DNA of 32,267 nt, from NCBI RefSeq assembly GCF_003034985.1, contig NZ_PZKG01000040.1, positions 1-32,267 of the forward strand. Direction: 5' to 3'. The notes under the pieces were generated by a model, which saw only the letters and a program-made list of their open reading frames with translations, did not search any database and was not told the origin of the DNA. Positions 15,774-23,454 of the stretch are shown here, piece after piece. How positions within the stretch are numbered: the stretch's first letter is position 1; every line of letters starts with the position of its first letter. Origin of the DNA: Cereibacter changlensis JA139 (GTDB lineage: Bacteria; Pseudomonadota; Alphaproteobacteria; Rhodobacterales; Rhodobacteraceae). The translations under genes and the position numbers were made by a program.

Positions 15774-16057
15774 TGCTGGGGCGGCGGATGATCTCCTGGA
15801 CGAGGAGCGGCCATTTCCAGCTCTGGATGGGATTGTCCGTCGCGCTCTGTGGCCTGTTCGAGGTGGTGGAGGTGATCGAGAACCACATCCGGCTGGCCGC
15901 GGTCGGCGCTCCGCATGGCGTGGTGCTGCTGGGGGCGCTGCATGCGATGAAGGGGCTTGGCGATGTGTTTGAGGGGGTGAAGCGGTCGCATGAAGGCCGC
16001 TCCGCTGAGCCGATGGCCGCCGAAGCCGATGTCGGCGGCCGGTTTCCCGGAGGCTGA
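15773..16057 (+). CDS. Small membrane protein at the end of the PixA/AidA operon
   Basis: This 94-residue protein has one clear hydrophobic stretch, FQLWMGLSVALCGLFEVVEV (about residues 15-34), and a second, weaker one in GVVLLGALHAMKG, so it probably crosses the membrane once or twice. The C-terminus is hydrophilic. Its ATG overlaps the stop of PixA/AidA paralogue 4 (TGATG), which is strong evidence that it is a real, coupled gene. I do not recognise a family. A role in anchoring or exporting the operon's product is conceivable only from position. Confidence 0.65.
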   Translation: MLGRRMISWTRSGHFQLWMGLSVALCGLFEVVEVIENHIRLAAVGAPHGVVLLGALHAMKGLGDVFEGVKRSHEGRSAEPMAAEADVGGRFPGG

Positions 16058-16140
16058 CGGCGTGGGAACCGGCCCGGGGCGCCGACGCTTTCGGGAGGGG
16101 GCTGTCGAAGCATCGGCGGCCGGATCTCGAGGGGATGGCG

Positions 16141-16440
16141 ATGACGGCAGAGGACATCCAGCGGCGGAGCGATCTCGGTTGCGACATCATGCTGGAGGGG
16201 ATGGCGGCGATCCGCAACATCTCTGGCGCGCTGCGGGCCTGGGATCTGAAGGAGGACGCCCAGCGGCTGAAGGCGATCAACAGCATCGCCGAAGCGCTCT
16301 ACACCTTCGACATCCGCAGCGAGGTGGCGATGGGCGTGACCCGAGACACCTTGCGGCGGCTCTGCGCCGAGATGCCGGAACTCGCGGGCATGTGTCCGGT
16401 GGCGGCAGCTTGGGCCGACGGAAGTGGGCAGGTCGACTGA
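16141..16440 (+). CDS. Small helical hypothetical protein
   Basis: This 99-residue protein is predicted by composition to be mostly helical: MTAEDIQRRSDLGCDIMLEG, AIRNISGALRAWDLKEDAQR, LKAINSIAEALYTFDIRSEV. ATG 16141 is preferred over ATG 16135 because GAGGGG (16129-16134) then has a proper 6-base spacing. It lies 83 bp after the membrane-protein gene, on the same strand, and is followed by a strong hairpin at 16671-16691. It is probably the last gene of the decarboxylase-PixA/AidA operon. No domain is recognised. Two cysteines occur, at about residues 14 and 76. Confidence 0.6.
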   Translation: MTAEDIQRRSDLGCDIMLEGMAAIRNISGALRAWDLKEDAQRLKAINSIAEALYTFDIRSEVAMGVTRDTLRRLCAEMPELAGMCPVAAAWADGSGQVD

Positions 16441-16670
16441 CCACCGGAGCAGTCGGCAAAGGCAGGGCGCTGTCGGTCGCGAGGCCGGCACAATAGTGAC
16501 GGCGACTCGCGTTGGCCTCCCGATGCAACCAGCCTGATGGAAAGACGGGTGCCTTTCGAGCCAAGTTGGCTCGTAGGGGGACAGCCGCCCAGCCCATCGG
16601 ATGGACTGGTTTGGCCGAGAGCAGGGATGAACCGGCCCGTCTGGACGGACCAGGCTGACCGCAAGGATGC

Positions 16671-16691
16671 GCCGGCCCGTTGGGCCGGCGC
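16671..16691. terminator. Strong hairpin between convergent genes
   Basis: CGCCGGCCC-GTT-GGGCCGGCG is a perfect 9-bp stem with a three-base loop. It lies nine bases downstream of the DUF4394 stop codon (reverse strand) and 230 bp after the plus-strand operon. No U-tract follows on either strand, so it may work only as a weak or Rho-aided terminator. Confidence 0.5.
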
Positions 16692-16699
16692 TGGGGGCG

Positions 16700-17482
16700 T
16701 CACATCGCCGGGAAGATGGTGATATCGCGGATGTCGCCGTCCGCACCCTCGATGCTGCCGGCCTCCGTCGCGGCGCCGGATTCCAGGTCGACGCTGTAGA
16801 GCGTGGCGCCGTTCACCAGCCAAGCGGTGTTGGTCAGGTCTGCCGTGCTCTGGATGTCGAAGGCATAGCCGGCGGCGGGGTCGACGATGCCGAGCTTGCC
16901 GATGGCGGCGAGGGCGCCCTCGTTCGGGGCTGTCTGGCGGATCAGCGCGACGATGGTTGCGTCGATGTCATACATCGCCGTCGCCTCCGGCTTGCCGTAG
17001 CTGTTGGTATAGGCCGCCGCGACGATGGCCGGGGCCTCGCCGGCATGCATGTCGGCGGCGTCATAGGCCAGGCTGCCGTCCACCGTCACTTCGCCGGTGT
17101 CGACGTTCACCCTGTGGTTGGTGGTGCCGGTCATGAAGCGCAGCCGGTCGGCCATCGGGTTGAAGTCGACCACCACCGGCGCGTCGCCGATGGTCAGCGG
17201 CGTGTTCATCTTCGACAGTTCGGTCGCGGCCCCGGTCGCGGTGTCGATGGTGACCACGGTGCTGTCGGGGGTGACGCCGATCAGGGTGTTGTTCGACGGG
17301 CGCAGGTCGATGCCGACGAGGCTGTCGACGCCGGTGACCTCCATGCTGCCCGACACGGTGCGCGTTTCGGTGTCGAACATCACGAGGGTCTTGTCGCCGA
17401 CCAGCCCGACGGCGGGGGCGGCGAAGACGGCGGGGGCGGCGAGCAGGAGGGCGGCGGTCGACATCAGGCTGAGGGTCTTCAT
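16700..17482 (-). CDS. Secreted DUF4394 domain-containing protein
   Basis: This 260-residue protein has a clear signal peptide (MKTLSLMSTAALLLAAPAVF, cleavage near AFA/AP at residues 21-22). The mature part is a repeated beta-structure: LVMFDTETRTVSGSMEVTGV, VGIDLRPSNNTLIGVTPDST, then VDFNPMADRLRFMTGTTNHR with NVDTGEVTVDGSLAY. These are hallmarks of DUF4394, a beta-propeller-like domain of unknown function. The product is expected in the periplasm or on the cell surface. The gene is divergent from an ECF sigma factor, and a copy of the motif GAAGACAC-N16-GATGCAG faces it, so it is a likely sigma-factor target. GAAAGGA precedes the ATG. Confidence 0.88.
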   Translation of the reverse strand: MKTLSLMSTAALLLAAPAVFAAPAVGLVGDKTLVMFDTETRTVSGSMEVTGVDSLVGIDLRPSNNTLIGVTPDSTVVTIDTATGAATELSKMNTPLTIGDAPVVVDFNPMADRLRFMTGTTNHRVNVDTGEVTVDGSLAYDAADMHAGEAPAIVAAAYTNSYGKPEATAMYDIDATIVALIRQTAPNEGALAAIGKLGIVDPAAGYAFDIQSTADLTNTAWLVNGATLYSVDLESGAATEAGSIEGADGDIRDITIFPAM

Positions 17483-17538
17483 GGAAAATCCTTTCGGTTG
17501 CTGTCACTTCGGGGCAGCCTTTCTGCCCGTCATGACCT

Positions 17539-17569
17539 GAAGACACGGCGGGACGGCCACTGGATGCAG
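17539..17569 (+). promoter_or_regulatory. Putative ECF sigma-dependent promoter of the sigma factor operon
   Basis: GAAGACAC (17539-17546) and GATGCAG (17563-17569) are separated by exactly 16 bp. The identical pair with the same spacing occurs on the opposite strand at 17616-17586. Position and spacing fit -35 and -10 elements of an ECF sigma factor that controls its own operon, with a start near 17576. Confidence 0.6.
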
Positions 17570-17585
17570 GGCATGCGGGTTTTTT

Positions 17586-17616
17586 CTGCATCCGCCGGGC
17601 GGGCTCCGGTGTCTTC
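17586..17616 (-). promoter_or_regulatory. Putative ECF sigma-dependent promoter of the DUF4394 gene
   Basis: On the minus strand, GAAGACAC (17616-17609), 16 bp and GATGCAG (17592-17586) repeat the motif found facing the sigma factor gene. The two sites face each other around a centre near 17577. Transcription from this one would start near 17579 and read into the secreted DUF4394 gene at 17482. Confidence 0.6.
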
Positions 17617-17637
17617 GGGGAAAGAGGGAGGAAGCCT

Positions 17638-18276
17638 ATGCAGAACCAAGCTGGACCGACGGCGGCATTGCATGCGATGCAAAGGCCGAAGCTTCGGGAG
17701 CAGGGAATGACGGTGCAGTACATCCGGCCGACGGATCAGGGCGATCTGATCTCCGCGCTTGGCGCCTGTGCGGCGGGGCAGGCGGAGGGCATCGACACGA
17801 TCCTGCGGCTGGAGGGCGGGCGGCTGTTCGGCGTGGCGCGGCGGATGCTGGGCCGCGGCGACTTGGCCGAGGAGGCGGTGCAGGACGCCATGGTGCAGAT
17901 CTGGCGCAAGGCGGGGCAGTTCCGGGCTGAGGACGGGTCGGCGCGCGGCTGGATCTATGCCGTGCTGCGCAACCGCTGCCTGAACATCCTGCGCGACGGG
18001 CGGCGGCTGACGACGCTGGCGCCGGAGGATCTGGTCGCGCTGCAGGAGGCGCGGCAGGAGGCGGTGCCGCAGGAGGGCTGGGAGCTTCTGCCCGGGTCGG
18101 GCCGGTTGCGCGACTGCCTGGCGCAGCTCGATGGCGAGGCGCGGCACGCGATCCTCTTGGCCCATGTCGGCGGCTTCAGCCATGGCGAGATCGCCGGCCG
18201 GCAGCAGGTGCCGCTGGGCACGGCGAAATCCTGGATCCGGCGCGGGCTGGCCTCGCTGAGGGAGTGTCTGTCATGA
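17638..18276 (+). CDS. ECF (sigma-70 family) RNA polymerase sigma factor
   Basis: The protein has region 2 (LFGVARRMLGRGDLAEEAVQ, DAMVQIWRKAGQFRAEDGSA, WIYAVLRNRCLNILR) and region 4 (HVGGFSHGEIAGRQQVPLGT followed by AKSWIRRGLASLRECL), which define a minimal extracytoplasmic-function sigma factor; the order resembles SigK-type members. Two starts are possible: ATG 17638 with GGGAGGAAG upstream (212 residues) and ATG 17707 with GGGAG upstream (189 residues, closer to usual length). Its stop overlaps the anti-sigma gene through ATGA. It is divergent from DUF4394, and matched bipartite motifs lie between them. It probably directs transcription of both its own operon and DUF4394 when released from the anti-sigma factor. 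Confidence 0.9.
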   Translation: MQNQAGPTAALHAMQRPKLREQGMTVQYIRPTDQGDLISALGACAAGQAEGIDTILRLEGGRLFGVARRMLGRGDLAEEAVQDAMVQIWRKAGQFRAEDGSARGWIYAVLRNRCLNILRDGRRLTTLAPEDLVALQEARQEAVPQEGWELLPGSGRLRDCLAQLDGEARHAILLAHVGGFSHGEIAGRQQVPLGTAKSWIRRGLASLRECLS

Positions 18277-18953
18277 GCCTCGACCCGCGAGAGATGGCCG
18301 ACGATTACGTTCTGGGGCTGATGGAGCCGCTGGAGGCGGCCGGCTTCGAGGCGCGGATGGAGCGCGAGCCGGCGCTGGCCCGCGCAGTCGCGCAGGCGCG
18401 CGACCGGCTGCTGCCGCTGGACCTCTCCGCCCCCGAGGCCGCGCTGCCGCCCGGTTTCGCCGAGCGGGTGCGCGCGGCGATCGCCGCCGAGCCGCCTGCG
18501 CCGACCGCTGCCAACCTGCCCGGACTGCCGGCGCGGCGCTGGGCGCCGGCGCTCGCCGCCTGCGCCGGGCTGCTGGCCGGCCTCGTGCTGGGCTGGCAGC
18601 GGCCCGAGCCGGAGCCGCTGGTGATCGCCGTTCTGCTCGACGACCAGGGCGTGCCGCAGGCGATGGTGGAGGATTACGGCGACGACACCGCGCAGGTGCG
18701 TTTCCTCGCCGATGTCGCCGTGCCGCCGGACCGGACGATGCAGGTCTGGACGCTGCCCTCGGCCGAAATGGGGCCGGTCTCGCTCGGCATCCTCACCGAG
18801 GCGGCGGCGACCCGGCTGGAAGGACCGCCACTGCCGCGCCCCGCCGGGCGGCAGCTCTACGAGATCACGCTGGAACCGCTCGGCGGTTCGCCCACCGGGC
18901 GGCCGACCGGACCGATTCTCGGCAAGGGCCTCGCTGCGCTGCAGGACGGGTGA
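18273..18953 (+). CDS. RskA-type anti-sigma factor
   Basis: This 226-residue protein has the short cytoplasmic anti-sigma domain of the RskA type at its N-terminus (MADDYVLGLMEPLEAAGFEA), one transmembrane helix at residues 90-108 (APALAACAGLLAGLVLG), and a C-terminal periplasmic domain with MQVWTLPSAEMGPVSLGIL and the late LPGR-like ending GPILGKGLAALQDG. RskA-like proteins hold an ECF sigma factor at the membrane and release it after regulated proteolysis. The start ATG 18273 overlaps the sigma stop by ATGA and has GAGGGAG upstream; a GTG at 18264 is less likely. The coupling and order sigma/anti-sigma support the assignment. Confidence 0.9.
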   Translation: MSLDPREMADDYVLGLMEPLEAAGFEARMEREPALARAVAQARDRLLPLDLSAPEAALPPGFAERVRAAIAAEPPAPTAANLPGLPARRWAPALAACAGLLAGLVLGWQRPEPEPLVIAVLLDDQGVPQAMVEDYGDDTAQVRFLADVAVPPDRTMQVWTLPSAEMGPVSLGILTEAAATRLEGPPLPRPAGRQLYEITLEPLGGSPTGRPTGPILGKGLAALQDG

Positions 18954-19124
18954 GCGGCGCCTCCGCGGAGGGAAATCGGTGCGGAAAGTCGGACCGTCGG
19001 GCCCCGCTTCGGTACGTCGTCACGGGTCATTGCCCTCAAGTCAGGCAGCGGCCGGAAAATCTTCGGCGGCGGGGGCCGGAACCCGCTCGACGCTATGGCG
19101 CAGGACGCGGCTGGCGGATAGGGC

Positions 19125-20084
19125 TTGGCCCAACGCACACAGGTGAATGACCAATTGATGCTGCACCCTGACACCCTCCGCGGATTCGATCCGCAAAGCG
19201 ACTTCCAGGACCTGATCCGGCAGTCCGAAGACCTGTTCGCCGTCTTCGATTCCGAGGACCGGTTGCGCGTCGCCAACCCCGCCTTCTGCGCGGCCTATCA
19301 TTGCGATCCCGCCGAACAACCGTCGTGGCGGCAGATCATGCAGGAAAACCACGCCGAGCGGCGCGGCGCGGTGATCGGCACGGCGGATATCGAGGCCTGG
19401 CTGACCAGCGCGGCGGCGCATCGCGGGACCTCCGCCTACCGCGCCTTCGAGCTGGCGCTGCATGGCGGGCGCTGGCTTTGGGCGACCGAGACCGTCGCGC
19501 CGGATGGCAGCATGTTGTTCTACGCCACCGACGTGACCTCGCTGCGCTCGGAAAGCCGGGCGCTGCGCAAGGAGCGGGATGCGGCGCAGCGCGCCTCCTG
19601 GACCGATCCGCTGACCGGGGTGCCGAACCGCCGCTATGTGACGGAACGGCTGGAGGAGTTTCTCGAGCAGCAGCGGGACGAGCCGGAGTTCGGCGACCAC
19701 GCGCTGGCGGTGCTGGACCTCGACCATTTCAAGCAGGTGAACGATGTCCACGGCCATGGCGTGGGCGACGCGGTGCTGGTCTCCTTCTGCCGCACCGTGG
19801 TGAACAGCGTACGGACCGTCGACCTCTTTGGCCGGTTCGGCGGCGAGGAGTTCCTGCTCTTCATGCCGAACTGCCGGATCGAGGTGGCGCGGCAGCGGCT
19901 GGAGGGGCTCCAGGACGAGATCGCCCGGTCGGCGAACAACGTCGATCACCCCTCGGTCGCCTATACCTTTTCCGCCGGCGTGGTGGCGCTGCGCCCCGAC
20001 CGGGACATCCACCACAGCATCCGCCGGGCGGACAAGCTGCTCTACCGCGCCAAGGAGGACGGCCGCGCCTGCGTGCGCGGCTGA
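19125..20084 (+). CDS. Diguanylate cyclase with N-terminal PAS-like sensor
   Basis: The protein of about 310-320 residues has an N-terminal PAS-like segment (SEDLFAVFDSEDRLRVANPA, followed by WLWATETVAPDGSMLFYATD) and a C-terminal GGDEF domain. The active-site loop is FGGEEF and it is preceded by RTVD five residues upstream, a complete inhibitory I-site RxxD. It should therefore make cyclic di-GMP from two GTP and be feedback inhibited. No transmembrane helix is visible, so it is probably cytoplasmic. The start is uncertain: TTG 19125 has GGATAGGG upstream, GTG 19143 and ATG 19158 are alternatives. It follows the anti-sigma gene by about 170 bp, so a link to that pair is possible but not certain. 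Confidence 0.9.
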   Translation: MAQRTQVNDQLMLHPDTLRGFDPQSDFQDLIRQSEDLFAVFDSEDRLRVANPAFCAAYHCDPAEQPSWRQIMQENHAERRGAVIGTADIEAWLTSAAAHRGTSAYRAFELALHGGRWLWATETVAPDGSMLFYATDVTSLRSESRALRKERDAAQRASWTDPLTGVPNRRYVTERLEEFLEQQRDEPEFGDHALAVLDLDHFKQVNDVHGHGVGDAVLVSFCRTVVNSVRTVDLFGRFGGEEFLLFMPNCRIEVARQRLEGLQDEIARSANNVDHPSVAYTFSAGVVALRPDRDIHHSIRRADKLLYRAKEDGRACVRG

Positions 20085-20139
20085 GGCGGGCTGCACGGCC
20101 TGGCGTCCTCCGCACGCGACTGCGAACTTGTGTGCCTTT

Positions 20140-20877
20140 TCAGCGGCCCACTGGCCGCGAGAGCCTGCGGCGCAGGTAAGGACCGATGTCGCTCCAGCGG
20201 AAGCCGATCCTGGCTCGTGACCGCCCTCTCGGCGAGGCCTTTGGCCTTGCCCCGATCCGCGACACCTGCGCCGGATCGCCGCCCTGTGCGGCAAGCTTGG
20301 GGGAGACCAGCCAGGCGCCCATCTCGTAAAGGTTCACCGGCCAGTCGGCGACGTAGCTGACCGGTGTCGTCGCCTCCAGCAAGGTCATGGCGGCGCTGCG
20401 CGATACCGAGTAGCTGGAGGTGAAGGTCGCGCGCTGGGCGGCGCGGTGAAGGGTCCACCGGCCAAGGGCCTTGCGCTGCCACGGCAGGGCGCGGCCATAG
20501 TTGTAGTCCATCAACATCATCGTCCCGGTTCGCTGCAAGCCGCTGCGGATGAACTCCACGAAGTCCGGGTTGATGATTGCATCATCTTCCAGAATCACGG
20601 CGCCGGCCAGATTCTCATCCAGGATCAGGCTGTAGATCGCCCTGTGCGACAGGGCGCAAGCGAACTCGGCATCGGTCATCCGGCGGCGCAGCCGCTTTTG
20701 GGCAGCCTCCCTGTCGATGAGCGGGTCGTACGCCGCAGGCAGCCCTCGCCTGCCATCAACGCCGTAGAAAATCCGGAACGGGAGTCCTGCCTGCATCAGA
20801 GCATCGGTGAGAGCTTGTCGCCGGCCCTCGTCGCCTTCGAGCGACAAGATGATGATCGGCCAGTCTGGTGAAATCAT
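20140..20877 (-). CDS. Glycosyltransferase family 25 protein
   Basis: This 245-residue enzyme shows the pattern of GT25 LPS glycosyltransferases: the N-terminal strand WPIIILSLEGDEGRRQALTD, the substrate segment RIFYGVDGRRGLPAAYD, EFACALSHRAIYSLILDENL, and the acidic motif VILEDDAIINPDF. It should transfer a hexose from a nucleotide sugar to an envelope glycan acceptor. ATG 20877 is favoured by AGGGAG eight bases upstream; a longer frame from 20907 lacks one. The upstream neighbour on the same strand is another glycosyltransferase-like gene, 84 bp away, so the two may form a small glycan-modification unit. The C-terminal 40 residues are rich in arginine and lack family features. Confidence 0.85.
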   Translation of the reverse strand: MISPDWPIIILSLEGDEGRRQALTDALMQAGLPFRIFYGVDGRRGLPAAYDPLIDREAAQKRLRRRMTDAEFACALSHRAIYSLILDENLAGAVILEDDAIINPDFVEFIRSGLQRTGTMMLMDYNYGRALPWQRKALGRWTLHRAAQRATFTSSYSVSRSAAMTLLEATTPVSYVADWPVNLYEMGAWLVSPKLAAQGGDPAQVSRIGARPKASPRGRSRARIGFRWSDIGPYLRRRLSRPVGR

Positions 20878-20961
20878 GTGCGGGGCTCCCTGGATCGCGC
20901 CGCGCACACCAGATCAATCTTGCGGCGAAGGCAAGCAGGTTTCCCCGGGAAAGCCGCCGCC

Positions 20962-21831
20962 TCAGAACCACTGCCCCGGCTCCATCAGCCCTAGGTCCAT
21001 CAGCTGCTGCGAGCTCCAGCGGAACGCGACCGAGTTGCGCCAGCGGAAACTGCGGATGTCGAAGGTCGAGCCGGGATTGCTCTTCAGCGCCTTGGCGGTG
21101 CGGAATGAGCAGATCGCTGTGGTGATGTTGTGGTGCCAAGGGCAGGCGTAGGTGTTGTATTCCTCGTCGGTGAAGGTGAAGTCGGGGCGGAGCTGCAGCC
21201 CCTCCTTGGCGCGGAACAGGGCGATGCGGTCGATCTTGCGGCGCAGCGGAGGGACATGCTCCTCGAAGCGCCAGCGCAGCCCGCCAAAGAAGTCGAGCTG
21301 CCGCTCCTTCTGGCGACCGGGATTGACAGGGTCGTCGCGTCCCAGCGCGTAATAGCCGGAGCGGTCGAGCATCGCCTGCTCCAGCGAGACCGCATTAGGA
21401 TGAAGGTCCAGGTCGACGGCGTAGAGGTCGATCACATAGGACAGCACCGCGTCGCGCCGTTCCTCGGTGTGGAAGGCGATCAACTCGCGGATGTTGCGGG
21501 TCTCGCAGAACGGGTGGAACAGGTATTCCGCGTTGTAGCAGTAGTGGAACCAGATCCCCGGCGCGGCGGCGGCCAGCCGGTTCACCGCGATCATCATCGC
21601 GTTCTCGGCATGGACGTCGAAACTCACGCGATGCACCAGCGCCTCGGTCGCCGGGTCGAGCCGGATCGCCTCGGGGGCGAGCAGCAGCACCGGGCGGAAG
21701 CCGGCCTTCAGCGCGTGGCGCAGGGTGCTGTCGACCTCCACCGGATCCTCGGCCATCACCACGGCGACCGGGCCCTTGGCCAGCGCCGCCGGGCCGCCCA
21801 GCAGGAACTCGGTCAGACTGCCGTAGCGCAT
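20962..21831 (-). CDS. Glycosyltransferase-like protein (GT2-type, Rhodobacterales form)
   Basis: This 289-residue protein starts MRYGSLTEFLLGGPAALAKG and contains VAVVMAEDPVEVDSTLRHAL and FRPVLLLAPEAIRLDPATEA, a nucleotide-sugar-transferase-like first half with an ED pair. It continues with WFHYCYNAEYLFHPFCETRN and YVIDLYAVDLDLHPNAVSLE, the latter containing D-x-D residues. It resembles proteins annotated in Rhodobacteraceae as glycosyltransferase family 2, but the active site is not clear by eye. It is upstream of the GT25 gene on the same strand and divergent from miaB. ATG 21831 is chosen over GTG 21834. Function in cell-surface glycan synthesis is plausible. Confidence 0.6.
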   Translation of the reverse strand: MRYGSLTEFLLGGPAALAKGPVAVVMAEDPVEVDSTLRHALKAGFRPVLLLAPEAIRLDPATEALVHRVSFDVHAENAMMIAVNRLAAAAPGIWFHYCYNAEYLFHPFCETRNIRELIAFHTEERRDAVLSYVIDLYAVDLDLHPNAVSLEQAMLDRSGYYALGRDDPVNPGRQKERQLDFFGGLRWRFEEHVPPLRRKIDRIALFRAKEGLQLRPDFTFTDEEYNTYACPWHHNITTAICSFRTAKALKSNPGSTFDIRSFRWRNSVAFRWSSQQLMDLGLMEPGQWF

Positions 21832-21918
21832 CACCCCACCCCCCGTCCGACCCCTGACCTAACCCTTGCCGCGAAGCTCCCCGAAGCGCCGCGCCATTGC
21901 AAGCGGAGCCCGCCCCGG

Positions 21919-21948
21919 TTGCTCTTTGTCGCAGGTTTCCTGTATGAC
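21919..21948 (+). promoter_or_regulatory. Candidate promoter of miaB
   Basis: TTGCTC (21919-21924) and TATGAC (21943-21948) are separated by 18 bp. Initiation near 21955 would leave a leader of about 23 bases containing GGGAA before ATG 21978. The match is moderate, but it lies in the only non-coding stretch upstream of miaB. Confidence 0.4.
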
Positions 21949-21977
21949 CTCGGCTTCAGCACACGGGAATGCGCGGA

Positions 21978-23288
21978 ATGTCGGAAGCCAAGAAGCTGTT
22001 CATCAAGACCTATGGCTGCCAGATGAACGTCTATGACAGCGAGCGCATGGCCGAGGCGATGGGCGCGCAGGGCTATGTGACCACCGAGAACGCCGAAGAG
22101 GCCGACATGGTGCTGTTGAACACCTGCCACATCCGCGAGAAGGCGGCGGAGAAGGTCTATTCCGACCTGGGGCGGCTGCGCCCGCTGAAGCAGGCGAAGC
22201 CCGGGATGAAGATCGGCGTGGCGGGCTGCGTCGCGCAGGCCGAGGGCGCCGAGATCCTGCGGCGGATGCCGCTGGTCGATCTGGTCGTCGGCCCGCAGAG
22301 CTATCACCGCCTGCCCGAGATGCTGACCCGCACCGGCAATGGCGCGCAGGTGATCGACACCGATTTCCCCGCCGAGGACAAGTTCGACCATCTGCCCGAG
22401 CGCAAGGCGCTGCGCGGTCCGTCGGCCTTCCTGACGGTGCAGGAGGGCTGCGACAAGTTCTGCGCCTTCTGCGTGGTGCCCTATACCCGCGGCGCGGAGG
22501 TCTCGCGCCCGGCCCAGCGGCTGCTGTCGGAGGCGCGGGCGCTGGTCGAGAAGGGGGTGCGCGACATCACCCTGCTCGGGCAGAACGTGAACGCCTATCA
22601 CGGCGACGGCTGGGGGCTGGCGCGGCTGATCCGCGAACTGGCGCGGATCGAGGGGCTGCAGCGCATCCGCTACATGACCTCGCATCCGAACGACATGGAG
22701 GACGATCTGGTTGCCGCCCATGGCGACGAGCCCAAGCTGATGCCCTATCTGCATCTGCCGGTGCAGTCGGGCTCGGACCGCATCCTGAAGGCGATGAACC
22801 GCAAGCATACCGCCGAGCAGTACCTGCGGCTGATCGAGCGCATCCGCGCGGCGCGGCCCGATATCCTGCTGACCTCGGATTTCATCGTCGGTTTCCCTGG
22901 CGAGACCGATGCCGATTTCGAGGCGACCATGAGCCTCGTGCGCGCAGTGGGCTATGGCGCGGCCTACACCTTCAAGTATTCGGCCCGTCCGGGCACTCCC
23001 GCCGCCGAGAAGCCGGAACTGCCGGCCGAGGTCGCCGACGCAAGGCTGCAGGCGTTGCAGGCGCTGATCACCCGCCAGCAGCGCGCCGCGCAGGAGGCGA
23101 TGGTGGGGCGCGAGGTCGGCGTGCTCTACGACAAGCCGGGGCGGCTGCCGGGGCAGATGGTGGGCAAGTCCGACCACCTGCATGCGGTGCATGTCACCGA
23201 CCCCGAGGGGCAGGTGGGCCAGCTGGTGCGGGTGCGCATCACCGCGAGCAGCACCAATTCGCTGGCGGCGGAGCTGGCGCGGGCCTGA
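21978..23288 (+). CDS. miaB: tRNA-2-methylthio-N6-dimethylallyladenosine synthase MiaB
   Basis: This 436-residue radical-SAM methylthiotransferase adds the 2-methylthio group to i6A37 of tRNAs reading UNN codons. The N-terminal UPF0004 domain binds the second iron-sulfur cluster through cysteines in [25 protein letters not shown] and [11 protein letters not shown]. The radical-SAM motif CDKFCAFC has C158, C162 and C165. A TRAM-type RNA-binding tail ends [20 protein letters not shown]. The start at ATG 21978 is supported by GGGAA eight bases upstream; ATG 21969 has no usable site. The gene is followed by phoH and ybeY, the usual alphaproteobacterial order. Confidence 0.97.
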   Translation: MSEAKKLFIKTYGCQMNVYDSERMAEAMGAQGYVTTENAEEADMVLLNTCHIREKAAEKVYSDLGRLRPLKQAKPGMKIGVAGCVAQAEGAEILRRMPLVDLVVGPQSYHRLPEMLTRTGNGAQVIDTDFPAEDKFDHLPERKALRGPSAFLTVQEGCDKFCAFCVVPYTRGAEVSRPAQRLLSEARALVEKGVRDITLLGQNVNAYHGDGWGLARLIRELARIEGLQRIRYMTSHPNDMEDDLVAAHGDEPKLMPYLHLPVQSGSDRILKAMNRKHTAEQYLRLIERIRAARPDILLTSDFIVGFPGETDADFEATMSLVRAVGYGAAYTFKYSARPGTPAAEKPELPAEVADARLQALQALITRQQRAAQEAMVGREVGVLYDKPGRLPGQMVGKSDHLHAVHVTDPEGQVGQLVRVRITASSTNSLAAELARA

Positions 23289-23296
23289 CCGGACGG

Positions 23297-23313
23297 GCGG
23301 CGGAAACCGCCGC
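23297..23313 (+). terminator. Hairpin downstream of miaB
   Basis: GCGGCGG-AAA-CCGCCGC is a perfect 7-bp stem starting nine bases after the miaB stop. No run of T follows, so it may only stabilise the 3' end or act as a weak terminator. The following 140 bp up to phoH contain no gene. Confidence 0.35.
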
Positions 23314-23454
23314 TTGGCGCCTCGGGTCGCCGGAAACGTCGCTGTCCTGTTACAAGCAGTAGCGCAAAAATGGGCAGGAGACGCATTTTCTTGAGGGTCG
23401 TCTCAGGAAAAGCCGATTGCGACTTGCCAGACTCCCCTTTCGACCCCACTCTTT

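Noticed and set aside
17512-17528. Small hairpin GGGCAG-CCTTT-CTGCCC in the DUF4394 leader
   Set aside because: Six pairs only, no T-run and no sign of an attenuator or riboswitch class.
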